From: Pseudocercospora fijiensis CIRAD86
Lineage: Eukaryota > Ascomycota > Dothideomycetes > Mycosphaerellales > Mycosphaerellaceae
DNA: 64,000 bases
NCBI RefSeq assembly: GCF_000340215.1
Contig: NW_006921538.1
Coordinates: forward strand, 3,321,709 to 3,385,708
Direction of reading: 5' to 3'
Shown: positions 10,861 to 20,944 of the stretch, one piece after another
How the letters are laid out: each line of letters begins with the position of its first letter
Position numbering within the stretch: the first letter of the stretch is position 1
The notes under the pieces: generated by a model
Database searches by the model: none
What the model saw: only the letters and a program-made list of their open reading frames with translations
What the model was told of the DNA's origin: nothing
Translations under genes and position numbers: made by a program

Positions 10861-11254
10861 CATACGCGGCCTCAATCACACTTTATGCTTTCGTACTCCA
10901 ACCCCTGGTTCTTGCATTTACGAAATACGAAGCATGACGAGCTGGCCGACCGGCCGCAGATGTCATCACAAACAACAGGAACAGGAACGTGTCGCGCCTG
11001 TTCTTCCTTCTCTGCTAAGTTACGGACAGTATCATCATCATTCTCCTTGGAAATGGCCATGACATCTCTTTCTTGTTGATATTATTGATGCCTGATAACT
11101 AGCTGAAACTGGGATGTTCCTCGAACCTCCAGGTCTAGACGCTGCAGGACATTATTGTTGCGCCATTCCAACTTCAAAATAGCCCTTCTCTTCTCATCAC
11201 ACACCCATCCTCCCTCCTCCCCCCCATTCATGCGTAATCATCAGCAGAAGACGC
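10861..11254. other. upstream region of the Pth11-like gene
   Basis: Non-mutated host DNA between the transposon end and the first host gene. Small frames on both strands overlap each other and have no recognisable features. It probably holds the promoter of the gene starting at 11255; pyrimidine-rich patches (CCTCCTCCCCCC near 11212) lie just upstream of that ATG. Confidence 0.45.
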
Positions 11255-12381
11255 ATGTCCGAGCCATCGAGCAGCACTGCTACTCAACGCTATTCTCCTC
11301 CTTTCGCGACACTCACAGACGACGACCACTCGGCATGGATTGTGATTGCTGCTTCACTGGCGTTGGCGCTGACTCTGGCATTTGCCGGCATTCGCATCTT
11401 CATTCGCAAAATCATCAGTCCTGGCGTTGGGCTGGATGACGCGTTGCTGGCGGTCGCGACCGTGTTCAGCGTTGTGGAGGCGTCCCTCGTACTCGGAGCA
11501 TGTCGTGTGGGGTTTGGAAAGTCGGAGGTCTCGCTGTCTGTTGATGATTTGAACACGGTACAACAGGTGAGTAAGGTTTACTTGACGTGCATACGGTTGA
11601 ACGGTGACTGAAGTGTATTCACAAGCTATCCTATGCTGCGACACTCTTCTTTGCCCTCGGCGTTGGACTCTCCAAGGCCTCCGTCGCTGCGTTTCTGCTT
11701 CGGATCGCACCTTTCAATCCCTACAGGAACACCGTCAAAGTCATCTTCGCTCTCATATCAGTCTGGACATTAACCCTGGTGTTCGTACTGTCGTTCAGAT
11801 GCGGCTTGGACCGACCGTGGCGCGTGAGCACCGCCAGCTGCAGTGATGCAATTCTTCTTCGATGGGAGATCCTCGATGCATTTGGTTGTCTATTCGAGCT
11901 TGCCATGGTCGCTATCCCCATCTGGCTCGTCTGGGGTGTTTCTGCACTGAGCTGGAGTCACAAAGCAGTCGTGGTGGTCATGTTCGCTTTTCGCCTCCCA
12001 GTCATTCTCTTCACTGTCCTCCGCCTGCTGAGCTATCCGGATGCCAAACGATGGGATCCGAACCTCCTTGAGGCTGAATTCGTTTCGTGGAGTCAGGCAG
12101 AGCTGTGTTATTCGCTGATAGCATCTACCATCTTGGTCATGCGGCCTTTCATCACCAACTTTGTCACCCATGACGGCGGAAGCGGGAAGGCTGCTCCGCG
12201 GAGAGAAGAACAGGCCCATCTGATGCTACCAATGATGTTCGGAAGCGTCTCAACTCCTCCGCGATCCGACAGCGCTCCGAGTTTTGTTCTAGACTCCGAG
12301 CGAAGGGACCGCGAAGCAACACTAGCGAGAGCTGTGTTGGTAGGAGGAATTAAACAGACCCGGCAGGCCAGCGTAGTATAG
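11255..12381 (+). CDS. Pth11-like / fungal rhodopsin-domain integral membrane protein
   Basis: Two exons, 11255-11566 and 11626-12381, with a 59-bp phase-0 intron (donor GTGAGT, acceptor ACAAG), give a 355-residue protein. The first exon has one hydrophobic helix after a short Ser/Thr-rich tail (AWIVIAASLALALTLAFAG) followed by GLDDALL, the hallmark spacing of the fungal rhodopsin domain family. The second exon holds the remaining helices (about six), with conserved WEILDAFGCLFELAM and a long cytoplasmic tail after residue 290. Family members are plasma-membrane proteins, some of them Pth11-type receptors for surface or nutrient cues in plant-associated fungi; the ligand here is unknown. The gene starts about 400 bp from the transposon edge and its stop is 15 bp from the convergent ERD1 gene. 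Confidence 0.85.
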
Positions 12382-12396
12382 CATCGTGTGGCTGTA

Positions 12397-13555
12397 TTAG
12401 AGTGCTATGCTTGCAGGCTGCGTCGTGCGCACCCATTCTGTTTCGACCCGGAAAAAGACCCACACCCATCGTCGAAGAATTTCTACGATCTCCAAGAGGA
12501 AGACGCCACCTTCTATGCCATCCAGGGAGACCAATGCCAATGACAGCTTCCAAGACCAGGCAAAGCGGAGAACAAGGTCGAAAGCCACGACCGAATAGTA
12601 GAGAAGCGGGAGCCTGAAGACACGCTGTTGGCGTAGACCGAATGGCGAGCGATGACGGTACCGAGAAAGTAGCGTCAGGTCCCAATCCATAGACACATCC
12701 CACCAGAAGCTGTATAGAGAGTTGACCAGAGCCGCTAGGCGCCTGATAAAGTTAGTGTCCATGTATGATAGTTATGAATGATGTCTCTTACCATATCACT
12801 TTCCACGTTGGATCTTTCCCCATCATAGAGCTGAGAATGATGACGGGAAAAGCAGTGGCGTACTTGGCCGCGTTGGCCCATTGTCCCTCCTTGATGCACT
12901 GTCTCAAGCGGATCACGAATGGCCAGGCGATCGCCAATGGTACAATGACTTCACGCCCGCATGCGCGATCAGGCTTGTCCGTCGTATGCATACCCTTGAA
13001 GAACATGCATAAAGTGACAAAAATCTCGGAAATGGGTTTTGAGTAGGAAGTGAGAGCATCTGCCAGCAGAACATCTCCAAACTTTTCTCCCTTCGCCTTT
13101 GCGATCCCGCCGGGCGCACATCGCAGCAGTCCGTAGAGCAAACGATGAACACCATGTGAGCTGGTGCTGCCGAATATGCTCCGTGTCCATGGCAGGCGTG
13201 GCGCGAACAGAACGGCGAGGATGGCCAGGAAAAGCAGATTCGGGATCCAGTGGTAGGCAATCACCAGATCTGCTTGGCCGTGCGTGAAGTTCCAGAAGAG
13301 GATGATTGCGCCCATGCACATGCCCGTCAGCACCGTTGCCAGCCGGTATGTCGAGACGTGTAGTGCTGGCTCATCGTGAGTGGGCCGGGCCGGATAATGT
13401 ATCAAAGTGAAAATGTCGATGTCCAGGAGGTGAAAAGCATGAAGATTGAACGCCCAGAGCCAGAATCCCAGTACGAGCTCGAACTGAAGACGGAAAGGAA
13501 GAGGCAGGACCCGGCTGAAGGTATCTGGGCCTTCGACCGGGCTTGCAGGGTCCAT
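12397..13555 (-). CDS. ERD1: EXS-domain protein, ERD1 type
   Basis: The minus-strand exons 13555-12792 and 12742-12397 are separated by a 49-bp intron (donor GTAAGA, branch CTAAC, acceptor ATCAG) and encode 369 residues, close to yeast Erd1 (362). The split Trp codon joins VI-W to RLAALVNSLYS. The EXS domain is clear from FGDVLLADALTSYSKPISE, the RPDRACGR-like loop, the IRLRQC helix, KYATAFPVII and the terminal NSLYSFWWDVSMDWDL block, with several membrane helices. Erd1 acts in the Golgi, where it recycles phosphate released by glycosylation and helps retain glycosyltransferases and ER luminal proteins. The 3' ends of this gene and the receptor gene are only 15 bp apart. Confidence 0.88.
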
Positions 13556-15013
13556 TTGCTGATGATTGTGGAATATCGAGATGTTGTTTTCACTCAGAAG
13601 CCAGTCGCGGAAGTTAGCTGTTCGTTCCTGACCCCTGCTTACATAAGGAGGTCAAAGCGCCAAACAGTGATGCGTGACAACTTCGCGCTTTCTCCTTCAT
13701 CAAGAAATTGAGACAATGAGACTTCAAGACCGCGGTTTTGCTCCCTAGATCTTGCTATACAGAACCCAGGATTCTTTGACAGCCAGAGGGGACGAGAGAA
13801 TAGGGGAGCCTTCACACAGCAGGCATTCGACCAAGCGAGGGCCTGAACAGCAAGAGAGATCTTCACCCAACAGGCGTAAACAACGCCCGTCAGGTGAGGC
13901 CTTTGGAAACAAGAAGAGCGAGGGCAAGCGAAACGCAGCACTGAAAGCACAGCAAAGGAAATCAACCCGGCGACCGTCAAAGACTCCTGCGTATCTTACC
14001 CTCGAGAGCTCGTGCGTGGTGCAGGAGGAGGCAAGTCTCACAGTGTTTGTTCGGGGTCCAATGGTGGCAAAAAAAAAGAAAGAGATATCGAACCACGCAT
14101 TCCGCAAGCACTGAGGCGACGACTGAGTCGCCTGTACAGGTCACCTAAGGGAAGGTATTGATTTCCCCCATGAGGTCCCGCGCCCCAAATTCCTGCCTAT
14201 CTTACCAGACGCGCTTGAGGTGGTTGGATGGAAGAGGAGCACTTTTTTGCGACTTGATTAGTTGCTGGTCAACGTGAGACCGCTCGGAGGTACGTGCGTG
14301 GTTTAGTATGCAAGTCTCACACTGTAGGTGGAGTCAGCTTTCACATGAATGATGCCAAGACTCAAGGATTATTTTTCGGCGCTCAATAGGTGGCGACTCT
14401 ACTTTTGCGAGATATCTGAGTTGTGTTGCCGCCTTCTCGCTGACATGACTACGGCCAGTCGGTGGGCATGAGAGCAGCGAGTGGTAGTAGGCGTGATTTC
14501 ATGGATGGTACATTGTGTGAAGAATCGAGGCAGGGATCTGAGACAGAAAGCATGGTGCTGTGACTGAAGCGATTTGCATTGCATGACAGGTATTCCAACC
14601 TGTATTCGAGATTCTCAATTTGATACTCATACACTTTGTGCCAACCAATCCGTGTTACCAGCCAGTGCCAAAAGAAACTTCCCGCTCTCATACATTTGTG
14701 TCCCCGATCAACGATCTCATCAGACGGACTCCTTCGAATCTTTTCATTTGCTGAATTCGCAAACGTAATATGCTGTGCTTCGTGACTTCGTTATATGCCC
14801 ATTCTGCCGTGGCGCCGACCAGTTATTGATTTTCCTGCAGTTTTGGTGGCCAAAAGGTGAATTGCCCGCCTGTTCATCCATTCCAGTCGCTTTCAAGTAG
14901 TGTTCGAAGCAGATTGTTTCAATACCCATGTCTTCACATCAAAGCTTTCATCCACCACAAGGACGCCTGTGCCAAACCGTATCCGCCCAAAAACCATTCC
15001 ATCTCTTCAATTC
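13556..15013. other. intergenic, no supported gene
   Basis: About 1.46 kb of normal-composition host DNA. A 120-codon frame is open on each strand over 13745-14114, but the two overlap, lack known motifs and lack convincing splice context. The left part probably contains the ERD1 promoter and the right part the 3' untranslated region of the Ser-rich gene. Confidence 0.5.
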
Positions 15014-15901
15014 TTAGTCCATGTAAAAGTCGCCCTTGAGGATTCTCTCCTGGAAGTGATCCGGCCGAACCTGCTCCTTGGGCTTCGGCATCTCGCGAGC
15101 TGGAGGCTCCATGACCGCAACGCTCTTGCTCCTATCCTGTCGGCCAGGCGGTGAGCTCTGGCCAAATCCAAAGCCGGAAGAGCCCCCTCCAACCCAAGAA
15201 CGCTCGGCACGTGTACGGAAGTTTTCGGACCAATTAAATCCTTCAGAGCCTGCGAGGACACGATATGTCAGCACGATTTCGGGGAAATGGTAAGCATGAA
15301 GGTGATGGTGGAGCGAGGGTGTCGACAAAAGAAGGTGTATTTCAGACAAACCTCGAGCCTTGGAATCTCGGTTCGAGATCGTCCCGTTCTGTGCTTTCGG
15401 TGCATTGTTCTCGGAGGTGGCAGTAGCAGAACCAGGCTTACTAGTACCATTCTGACTGGGACTAGTTGTCCCTCCTGTCCTCACATCTCGCAAAGCCTTT
15501 GCTCCAAACGACATGCGCCTCGCGAATGGTGTCTGCGGTGCTGCATTGGCAGGGCCAGGCTCGTCCTCGATGGCGGATTCGTCGATGCTATCGCTGCCGG
15601 CAGTGCCGTAGCTGTCTCGTCGGTTGTTGTACGAGCCGAAAGGAGACGAGTTGGGCGATGCAGAGAGACCAAGCGTGCTGATGGACAGTCTCCGTCGCTG
15701 AGCCGAGGCAGCTGCATGAGCGATTGAGCCTGGGTAGGACTGAACCGGCTGTTGACCGGTGGCATTAGTATTGGCCTCACTGGCAGTCCTGGACATGCTG
15801 CCGCGGTGGCCCGAGCCAAACAGATTGGCAAGGGTCTCGCCTGCGAAAGACGAGCGACGTGCCGAGCGTGGCGATGAAGACGAGGTGTTGTCGTCGGTCA
15901 T
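15014..15901 (-). CDS. conserved Ser-rich fungal protein of unknown function
   Basis: Exons 15901-15352 and 15249-15014 are separated by a 102-bp intron (donor GTTTGT, acceptor CTCGCAG) that can be read through in frame, so the unspliced frame is also open. I chose ATG 15901 (context CCCACCATGACC) over one 13 codons upstream. The 261-residue product has a disordered Ser/Asn/Pro-rich first 170 residues with RRxS-type basic phosphorylation-like sites (RRSSFAGE, RRLSIS, ARRMSFGA). A conserved C-terminal block follows: GFNWSENFRTRAERS, a Gly-rich loop, and the very end RPDHFQERILKGDFYMD. I recognise this tail from many Pezizomycotina proteins, all without known function. Confidence 0.8.
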   Translation of the reverse strand: MTDDNTSSSSPRSARRSSFAGETLANLFGSGHRGSMSRTASEANTNATGQQPVQSYPGSIAHAAASAQRRRLSISTLGLSASPNSSPFGSYNNRRDSYGTAGSDSIDESAIEDEPGPANAAPQTPFARRMSFGAKALRDVRTGGTTSPSQNGTSKPGSATATSENNAPKAQNGTISNRDSKARGLSEIHLLLSTPSLHHHLHAYHFPEIVLTYRVLAGSEGFNWSENFRTRAERSWVGGGSSGFGFGQSSPPGRQDRSKSVAVMEPPAREMPKPKEQVRPDHFQERILKGDFYMD

Positions 15902-17130
15902 GGTGGGCGTAGTTTGGCGTGCGACTTGGCGGTGTATCAAGGACGTATCGGCTTCCGATGCAAGTGTGGTGTTTTGGACTGGGTGGCACTAAGGCCAACG
16001 ACAGTCCGCGTGGTTGTTCGCGATGCTAGTCGTAGCGCGCTCTTATCACGGTCGTTCCTTCCCAGTTCGTTGGAAGCCAGGAGGTGTTGTGAGTTCGAAA
16101 CGCAGTCTCGCAGATCGTCAGGAGCTGGGCTGGTGTGGTATGAGTGCGTCACCAAGCGTCTCCAGCGCGTGTCGGCACCGATGTTCGATGGATATTCTTT
16201 CCTTCGTCGTGAGCCAATTCGGGTCCAATCTAGGCAGTACAGCCGAAGCAGAGAGGTATGTGAGGGTGGGAGTGTTGCAGCAGTTCGAAGGAATAAGCAG
16301 CACGAGATGAGATGGCCAATCTACTTCTTTGTTTAGCCTCCTCTTGACTCTTGACACTACTCACTCCGCAGATTGCGGGGAAGGACCCTGTCCAGCATGT
16401 GATTGGTCTACATGCGGGTCCATCTGCTATCAAGCTTCCAGCTCCTGTGGTGCTTGACCTCTGGAGAGCGATACGCAGTTACACCGACATGCTTGCGAAG
16501 CTGCCGAAGCCGCTTGGGCACTTGTGTGTTGCACTTGTCCTCCCTATGCACAAAGCACCGAATGACATATTGTGTTGACATCATGATAACAGCTGCCGGC
16601 ATGGCATTATGCACACCACGAGAAAGCTCGAGGACCGTCCTGGCTGCGACCTACGTACCGACAGACAACGCGATGCATCTCGTGATAATACCTCCAAGAA
16701 CGTCTGATATATCAGCAGATTGCTGGGGCGGGTCAGATTCGCCGTCAGAAAGGTACGATACTGTATGATTGCAAACGATACTACTCCAAGGTCGGGACAC
16801 ACGATGTATCATCGGGCTGAGAGCAATAATGGTGCGACAATAATTTCGATGCCGCAAGCTTACAGCCCATCGCTCGATCAAGACCTGTTGCGCCACTGAC
16901 AAGGTAAGTGGGTGCCCAATCTGGGCCCGCGTGTCGCAACCACACTGTGCGTATCAGCTCTCGGACTGGTACATATAGGGGTCCGCTGGCAGGCAGGATT
17001 TGTGCATGTGAAGTCAGTTCTCAGTTCTGTGCTGAGTGAGTTTGGGGCGGAGAGGACGAGATCTATGAACGCTCGACGGCCTACTAAGATTGTTTTCCAG
17101 GAAGAAAAGATTCTGTTTCGTGTTTGGATG
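15902..17130. other. intergenic, no supported gene
   Basis: 1.2 kb between the start of the Ser-rich gene and the end of the RING gene, both on the minus strand. Many short frames occur on both strands, none with domains. It should hold the promoter of the Ser-rich gene and the 3' region of the RING gene. Confidence 0.5.
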
Positions 17131-17985
17131 CTAATGTCTGCCCACCCAGTATTGCTGAGCCCAATGCGCCAACTTACCGATCAAGGATGTGTTCTTTCGA
17201 GCTGCGATCTTGCGCTGCTCATGTCGGCTGAAGACTTCAACTGCTTTTTGGCAAATGTACTGCAGCAAGAGGTCTAGATCTGCTCGCAGCCGTTCGTGCT
17301 GGATCTCGTCGCGGAAAAGAGGTGGTACAGGAAGCCCTTGGTGCGCCAGACCTACCTGAATCTCCGATCTGACATGATGCACCATGACCAGTGCATCCAT
17401 GCGCGTGCCATCTCTAGTATCGAGAACGTCGTACAAGGCACGTAGCACACGGCACCAATCGCGGAGCTCATCCTCATTATATGGACGCTGCAATGCCTGG
17501 GCATATCCCAGCAGCAGATTGCCCATTGTGATGATGTGGTGGCCCAAACGGCGACTATCTATGATCGCAGGCCCTGCCGCATTCGTGTGATGCTGCTCTC
17601 CCAGCCAGAAGTTCGCCGCTGCCGTGGCTCGCTGGATGTCAGACACACTCCACCTTATGCCTGTACTGAATGTGTGGAACTCGCCAGTCAGCAATCGGGA
17701 GTTCAGCAATGCCTCGTTCATGGCGACGACCTGCTCTCGAGTTCTGGCGATCGGCCCGCGATCGCTGTCATTCAGAGCGAAGAGGACTCGTCGACATGTC
17801 GGGCAGGTATTCTTCGATCTCAGTGATAGCCATTGACAGATGCACTGCCTACAAAATGTGTGGCCACAGGCTTGTATCTTGACGGGCTCAGTGTATTCAT
17901 CTGTGCACACAGCACAATCTTCGCTCTCTGGCACAGTGCCAGTGGGTTCCAGCCCGGTCTTGAGAAATTCGGCGCGAGTTTGCAT
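17131..17985 (-). CDS. RING-HC finger protein, probable E3 ubiquitin ligase
   Basis: An uninterrupted minus-strand frame of 284 residues. An N-terminal C3HC4 RING finger occupies about residues 24-64: Cys24 and Cys27 (CAVC), Cys40, His42, Cys45, Cys48 and Cys61, Cys64 (CPTC), with the ACGHTFC core. No other domain is recognised. The rest is alpha-helical looking, with a His/Arg-rich middle and a basic end. RING proteins bind an E2 enzyme and transfer ubiquitin; the target here is unknown. The start at 17985 lies upstream of all zinc ligands and is followed by a short leader of 23 residues. It is divergent to mS29, with a minisatellite in the shared upstream region. Confidence 0.82.
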   Translation of the reverse strand: MQTRAEFLKTGLEPTGTVPESEDCAVCTDEYTEPVKIQACGHTFCRQCICQWLSLRSKNTCPTCRRVLFALNDSDRGPIARTREQVVAMNEALLNSRLLTGEFHTFSTGIRWSVSDIQRATAAANFWLGEQHHTNAAGPAIIDSRRLGHHIITMGNLLLGYAQALQRPYNEDELRDWCRVLRALYDVLDTRDGTRMDALVMVHHVRSEIQVGLAHQGLPVPPLFRDEIQHERLRADLDLLLQYICQKAVEVFSRHEQRKIAARKNTSLIGKLAHWAQQYWVGRH

Positions 17986-18259
17986 ATTTTAAAAAGTGAC
18001 CCTTGCTGCCAGCGCTAAGGTGTAATGATTGTTTGCTAGGCGAAAAGAAAAAAAGTCAGAGGTGCCATGTAAGTAGACATTGCTCAGAGCAAGAGACAAT
18101 GTAGAATGTCTTTGCGTCCTTGTTCCATTCTTGGAGCCAAAGGCTGAGACCTTTCATGGAGAGTTAAAGAAAGACAATGACGACAAACGTCTCATGCGAG
18201 TGTGGTAGGGATGGCAATGCCGCGGGTGGATGTTGCTTCGATCGTGGATACGGATACTG
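17986..18259. promoter_or_regulatory. upstream region of the RING gene, left half of a divergent promoter region
   Basis: Normal host DNA between the RING start and the minisatellite block. It contains a short A-rich tract before the ATG (GAAAAGAAAAAAAG near 18041). No TATA box or named site can be assigned with confidence. Confidence 0.35.
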
Positions 18260-18984
18260 TAACGCAAAACACAGTACGCTTCGACTTCTACACTCTGAGG
18301 TTGAGAATAGCGAGACATCGCATTTTTTCGAGACGTATACTAGATGTATCGTACAGAGCTATTATGAAGAAAAGATAGATAAAAGATAAGTAAAAAAATA
18401 AATAAAAGATAAAATAAAAACTAAATAAAAGATAAATAGAAGATAAGTAAAAGATAAGTAAAGGATAAATGAAAGATAAATAAAAGATAAGTAAAAGATA
18501 AGTAAAAGATAAGTAAAAGATAAGTAAAAGATAAGTAAAAGATAAGTAAAAGATAAGTAAAAGATAAGTAAAAGATAAGTAAAAGATAAGTAAAAGATAA
18601 GTAAAAGATAAGTAAAAGATAAGTAAAAGATAAATAAAAGATAAATAAAAGATAAATAAAAGATAAATAAAAGATAAATAAAAGATAAATAAAAGATAAA
18701 TAAAAGATAAATAAAAAAATAAATAAAAGATTAATAAAAGACAAATAAAAGACAACTGAAAGATAAATAAAAGATAGGTAAAAGATAAATAGAAGATAAA
18801 TAAAAGATAAATAAAAGGTAGGTAAAAAATAGTTAATAGATAAATAAGAGATAAATGAAAGATAGGTAAAAGATAGGAGAAAAGATCGAGAAAATTACTA
18901 TTACGCTATCGAGGAAGTATTTTTTAGAGAACGTATAAAAATCGAGAGGCCTTAGCATTCTCAACCTTAACGTAAAACACAGTA
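18260..18984. repeat. insertion-like block: A-rich minisatellite bounded by 17-bp direct repeats
   Basis: The 17-mer TAACGCAAAACACAGTA at 18260-18276 recurs with one C-to-T change at 18968-18984. Just inside, GGTTGAGAAT (18299) has an inverted partner ATTCTCAACC (18957). Between them lie over 500 bp of an 11-bp repeat, mainly GTAAAAGATAA then ATAAAAGATAA. Long direct repeats around an A-rich repetitive tail resemble the target duplication of a LINE or SINE insertion, but no reverse transcriptase or tRNA head is present. The long frame seen on the minus strand (Tyr/Leu/Phe repeats) is a by-product of the repeat. Confidence 0.6.
18367..18890. repeat. 11-bp tandem repeat GTAAAAGATAA / ATAAAAGATAA
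   Basis: Near-perfect repetition of an 11-bp unit. The G-starting variant dominates 18487-18625 and the A-starting variant dominates 18626-18713; the edges are more diverged. The switch from one variant to the other looks like separate expansions of sub-blocks. Confidence 0.9.
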
Positions 18985-19095
18985 GGTGGTTGTCGAGAAC
19001 GACGAGAAGTCGAGTCGAGCATGGCGTGAAAGCTTGGCATCTCCGCGGCCTGTCCGGAGTCCGCTCCGCTGCTGCATCATCAGCCACTCCATGCA

Positions 19096-20562
19096 ATGCC
19101 ATGCAATGCTTCCATTGAAAGCAACGTCCCAAAGATGCAGTCGCCAATGCCGCGCTCAATGTGTCTGCGCTGTCTCAAGCGCTCATTGAACGCCATCGAG
19201 ACAGCTGCGCCAAACCATGTCATACAGCGGTCCTCATTCTCCACATCGACGTCCCTCTCCGCGCAACCGGTACAGAAGAAAAAGGGTGTAGTCGCGAAGC
19301 CAGCATCCCGAGCAGGACGAACATTACGTCTCACCAAGAACAAGCGCGCATCACCAACTAGACCCCCAGCTGTTGGTGAACGTAAGGCACTTCGGAAAAG
19401 GGTTGTGCTCAGCAACACCAATGCTCTCGAGATCCAAGGCCTTCCGGATCTCGACGTGGGAAACATAAACAGCGAAGTCCTTCAAAAGTTTCAAGGAGCC
19501 GTCTTGGGCCTCAATAATCCTACCGTCGATGCGCTACGAGCAGCAGAAGCCTTCAAACCTACACAAGGATGGAGTCTTTTTCGACGACCGGCGACATTGA
19601 TCCGGAAAGAGACCGTGGACCTTGCTGGTGACATAGAGTGGGTCGCGGCAGTAAAAGCAGCAAGAACCGTACGGAAGGTCATTCATGGTGAGCGCGACAG
19701 CGGTAAGAGTGTGTTACAGCTTCAAGCCATGGCCATGGCTTCACTGAGGAAATGGGTTGTCGTGCATATACCAGAAGCCCAGGACTTGGTCAATGCTCAC
19801 ACTTCCTATGAGCCCATCGAGACGGAAAATGGAACCATGTACGTCCAGCCACACTACACCGCGAAGCTGCTGGACAACATCGCCAAGGCCAATCGCAACA
19901 CATTAGAAACATTGAAGATGAAGCAGCAGCACAAGCTGCCAATTCCTCTCCCGGCGAACAGCACACTTCTGCGGCTCGCAGAGTTAGGTGCTCGAGATCC
20001 AGACGCTGCATGGCCCGTCTGGCAAGCATTCTGGGCTGAGCTTAGTGCGCCAGGAGGCGACCTTCCGCCAGTGTTTTACAGCTTGGATGGCTTCGATCAC
20101 GTTTCGCGGCTGTCCGCATACTTGGATCCCGACGTTCAGCCAATTCACGCACACGAACTCACACTTGTGAAGCACTTCATCGACTTGCTCTCTGGCAAGA
20201 TACCTCTTCCGAACGGCGGCATGGTCCTCGCCGCAGTGTCTGAATCGAACAAGGCAAGCGCACACACTTTACACCATTGTATCAAGCGCAATGAAGCCAT
20301 TCAAGGCAACAAGCAACCTCAGGCGGGTGACCCATACGTCGCTTATGACAAGTGGGTACAAGATGCAATGGCGACTGTAGGCGTCACAAAACTCCGTGGT
20401 CTGAGCAAAGAAGAAGCTCGGGGTGTTATGCAGTACTATGCGCAATCGGGAATGCTCAGGAACGGTGTCACGGAGAACCTCGTGAGTGAAACCTGGACAC
20501 TCTCTGGAGGCGGTATCATCGGTCAGATTGAGCGAGGCACTGTACAGGCATTGCGTGCATGA
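19096..20562 (+). CDS. RSM23: mitochondrial small ribosomal subunit protein mS29 (DAP3/Rsm23 family)
   Basis: An uninterrupted 488-residue frame; ATGs at 19135 and 19147 are also possible starts and give a cleaner mitochondrial targeting peptide. The basic, Ser-rich N-terminus (up to about residue 60) fits import into mitochondria. The DAP3 GTP-binding fold is shown by a P-loop, GERDSGKS (Gly198, Gly203, Lys204, Ser205), followed by the family blocks KWVVVHIPEAQDLVNAHTSY, PPVFYSLDGFDHVS (Walker-B-like region) and LPNGGMVLAAVSES. mS29 sits in the head of the mitoribosomal small subunit and is needed for mitochondrial translation. No introns are apparent. Confidence 0.93.
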   Translation: MPCNASIESNVPKMQSPMPRSMCLRCLKRSLNAIETAAPNHVIQRSSFSTSTSLSAQPVQKKKGVVAKPASRAGRTLRLTKNKRASPTRPPAVGERKALRKRVVLSNTNALEIQGLPDLDVGNINSEVLQKFQGAVLGLNNPTVDALRAAEAFKPTQGWSLFRRPATLIRKETVDLAGDIEWVAAVKAARTVRKVIHGERDSGKSVLQLQAMAMASLRKWVVVHIPEAQDLVNAHTSYEPIETENGTMYVQPHYTAKLLDNIAKANRNTLETLKMKQQHKLPIPLPANSTLLRLAELGARDPDAAWPVWQAFWAELSAPGGDLPPVFYSLDGFDHVSRLSAYLDPDVQPIHAHELTLVKHFIDLLSGKIPLPNGGMVLAAVSESNKASAHTLHHCIKRNEAIQGNKQPQAGDPYVAYDKWVQDAMATVGVTKLRGLSKEEARGVMQYYAQSGMLRNGVTENLVSETWTLSGGGIIGQIERGTVQALRA

Positions 20563-20944
20563 GCAGGGTGGATCAGGCCGTAGACTGGCCTTGTGAGTAG
20601 CGTAAACTACACTGTATATTTAAACCCGAGATGATATCTCACTTGAGCGGGCTGTCAGTGTAGTAATGTGTCATGCTTCCACCATATATATCTTTCTCGT
20701 CATAGACATTGATGCGCTCGTTCTCAGATCGACTCGCGACCTGTCACCTCACCCTGCAGTGATAACCCTTGCATTGCCTGCGTCTCTCATTTCCCACCGC
20801 ACCGGTGTGTCGTGTTCTTGAGCATAAACGTTCTCGAGAAATTCGGATTGTGATCATAAGTCTCATCCAGAAAAGAGCTGATCCGAGGCACCCAACCCCG
20901 TTGTCACGGCCACCATTGGTTTCAGTAGCAATGCTGCCCTCAAA
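20563..20944. other. intergenic, no supported gene
   Basis: Contains the mS29 3' region and the upstream region of the interrupted small gene. A TATATATCTTTC stretch lies near 20683. No gene is seen. Confidence 0.45.

Noticed and set aside
13745..14114. A 120-codon frame on each strand
   Set aside because: The two overlap almost completely and have no motifs, start context or splice support.
18288..18755. Long minus-strand frame of Tyr/Leu/Ile/Phe repeats, like a membrane protein
   Set aside because: It is simply the translation of the 11-bp AT-rich minisatellite; the repeat length explains the open frames.
18367..18890. CRISPR-like array
   Set aside because: The units are direct tandem repeats without spacers, in a fungal genome.
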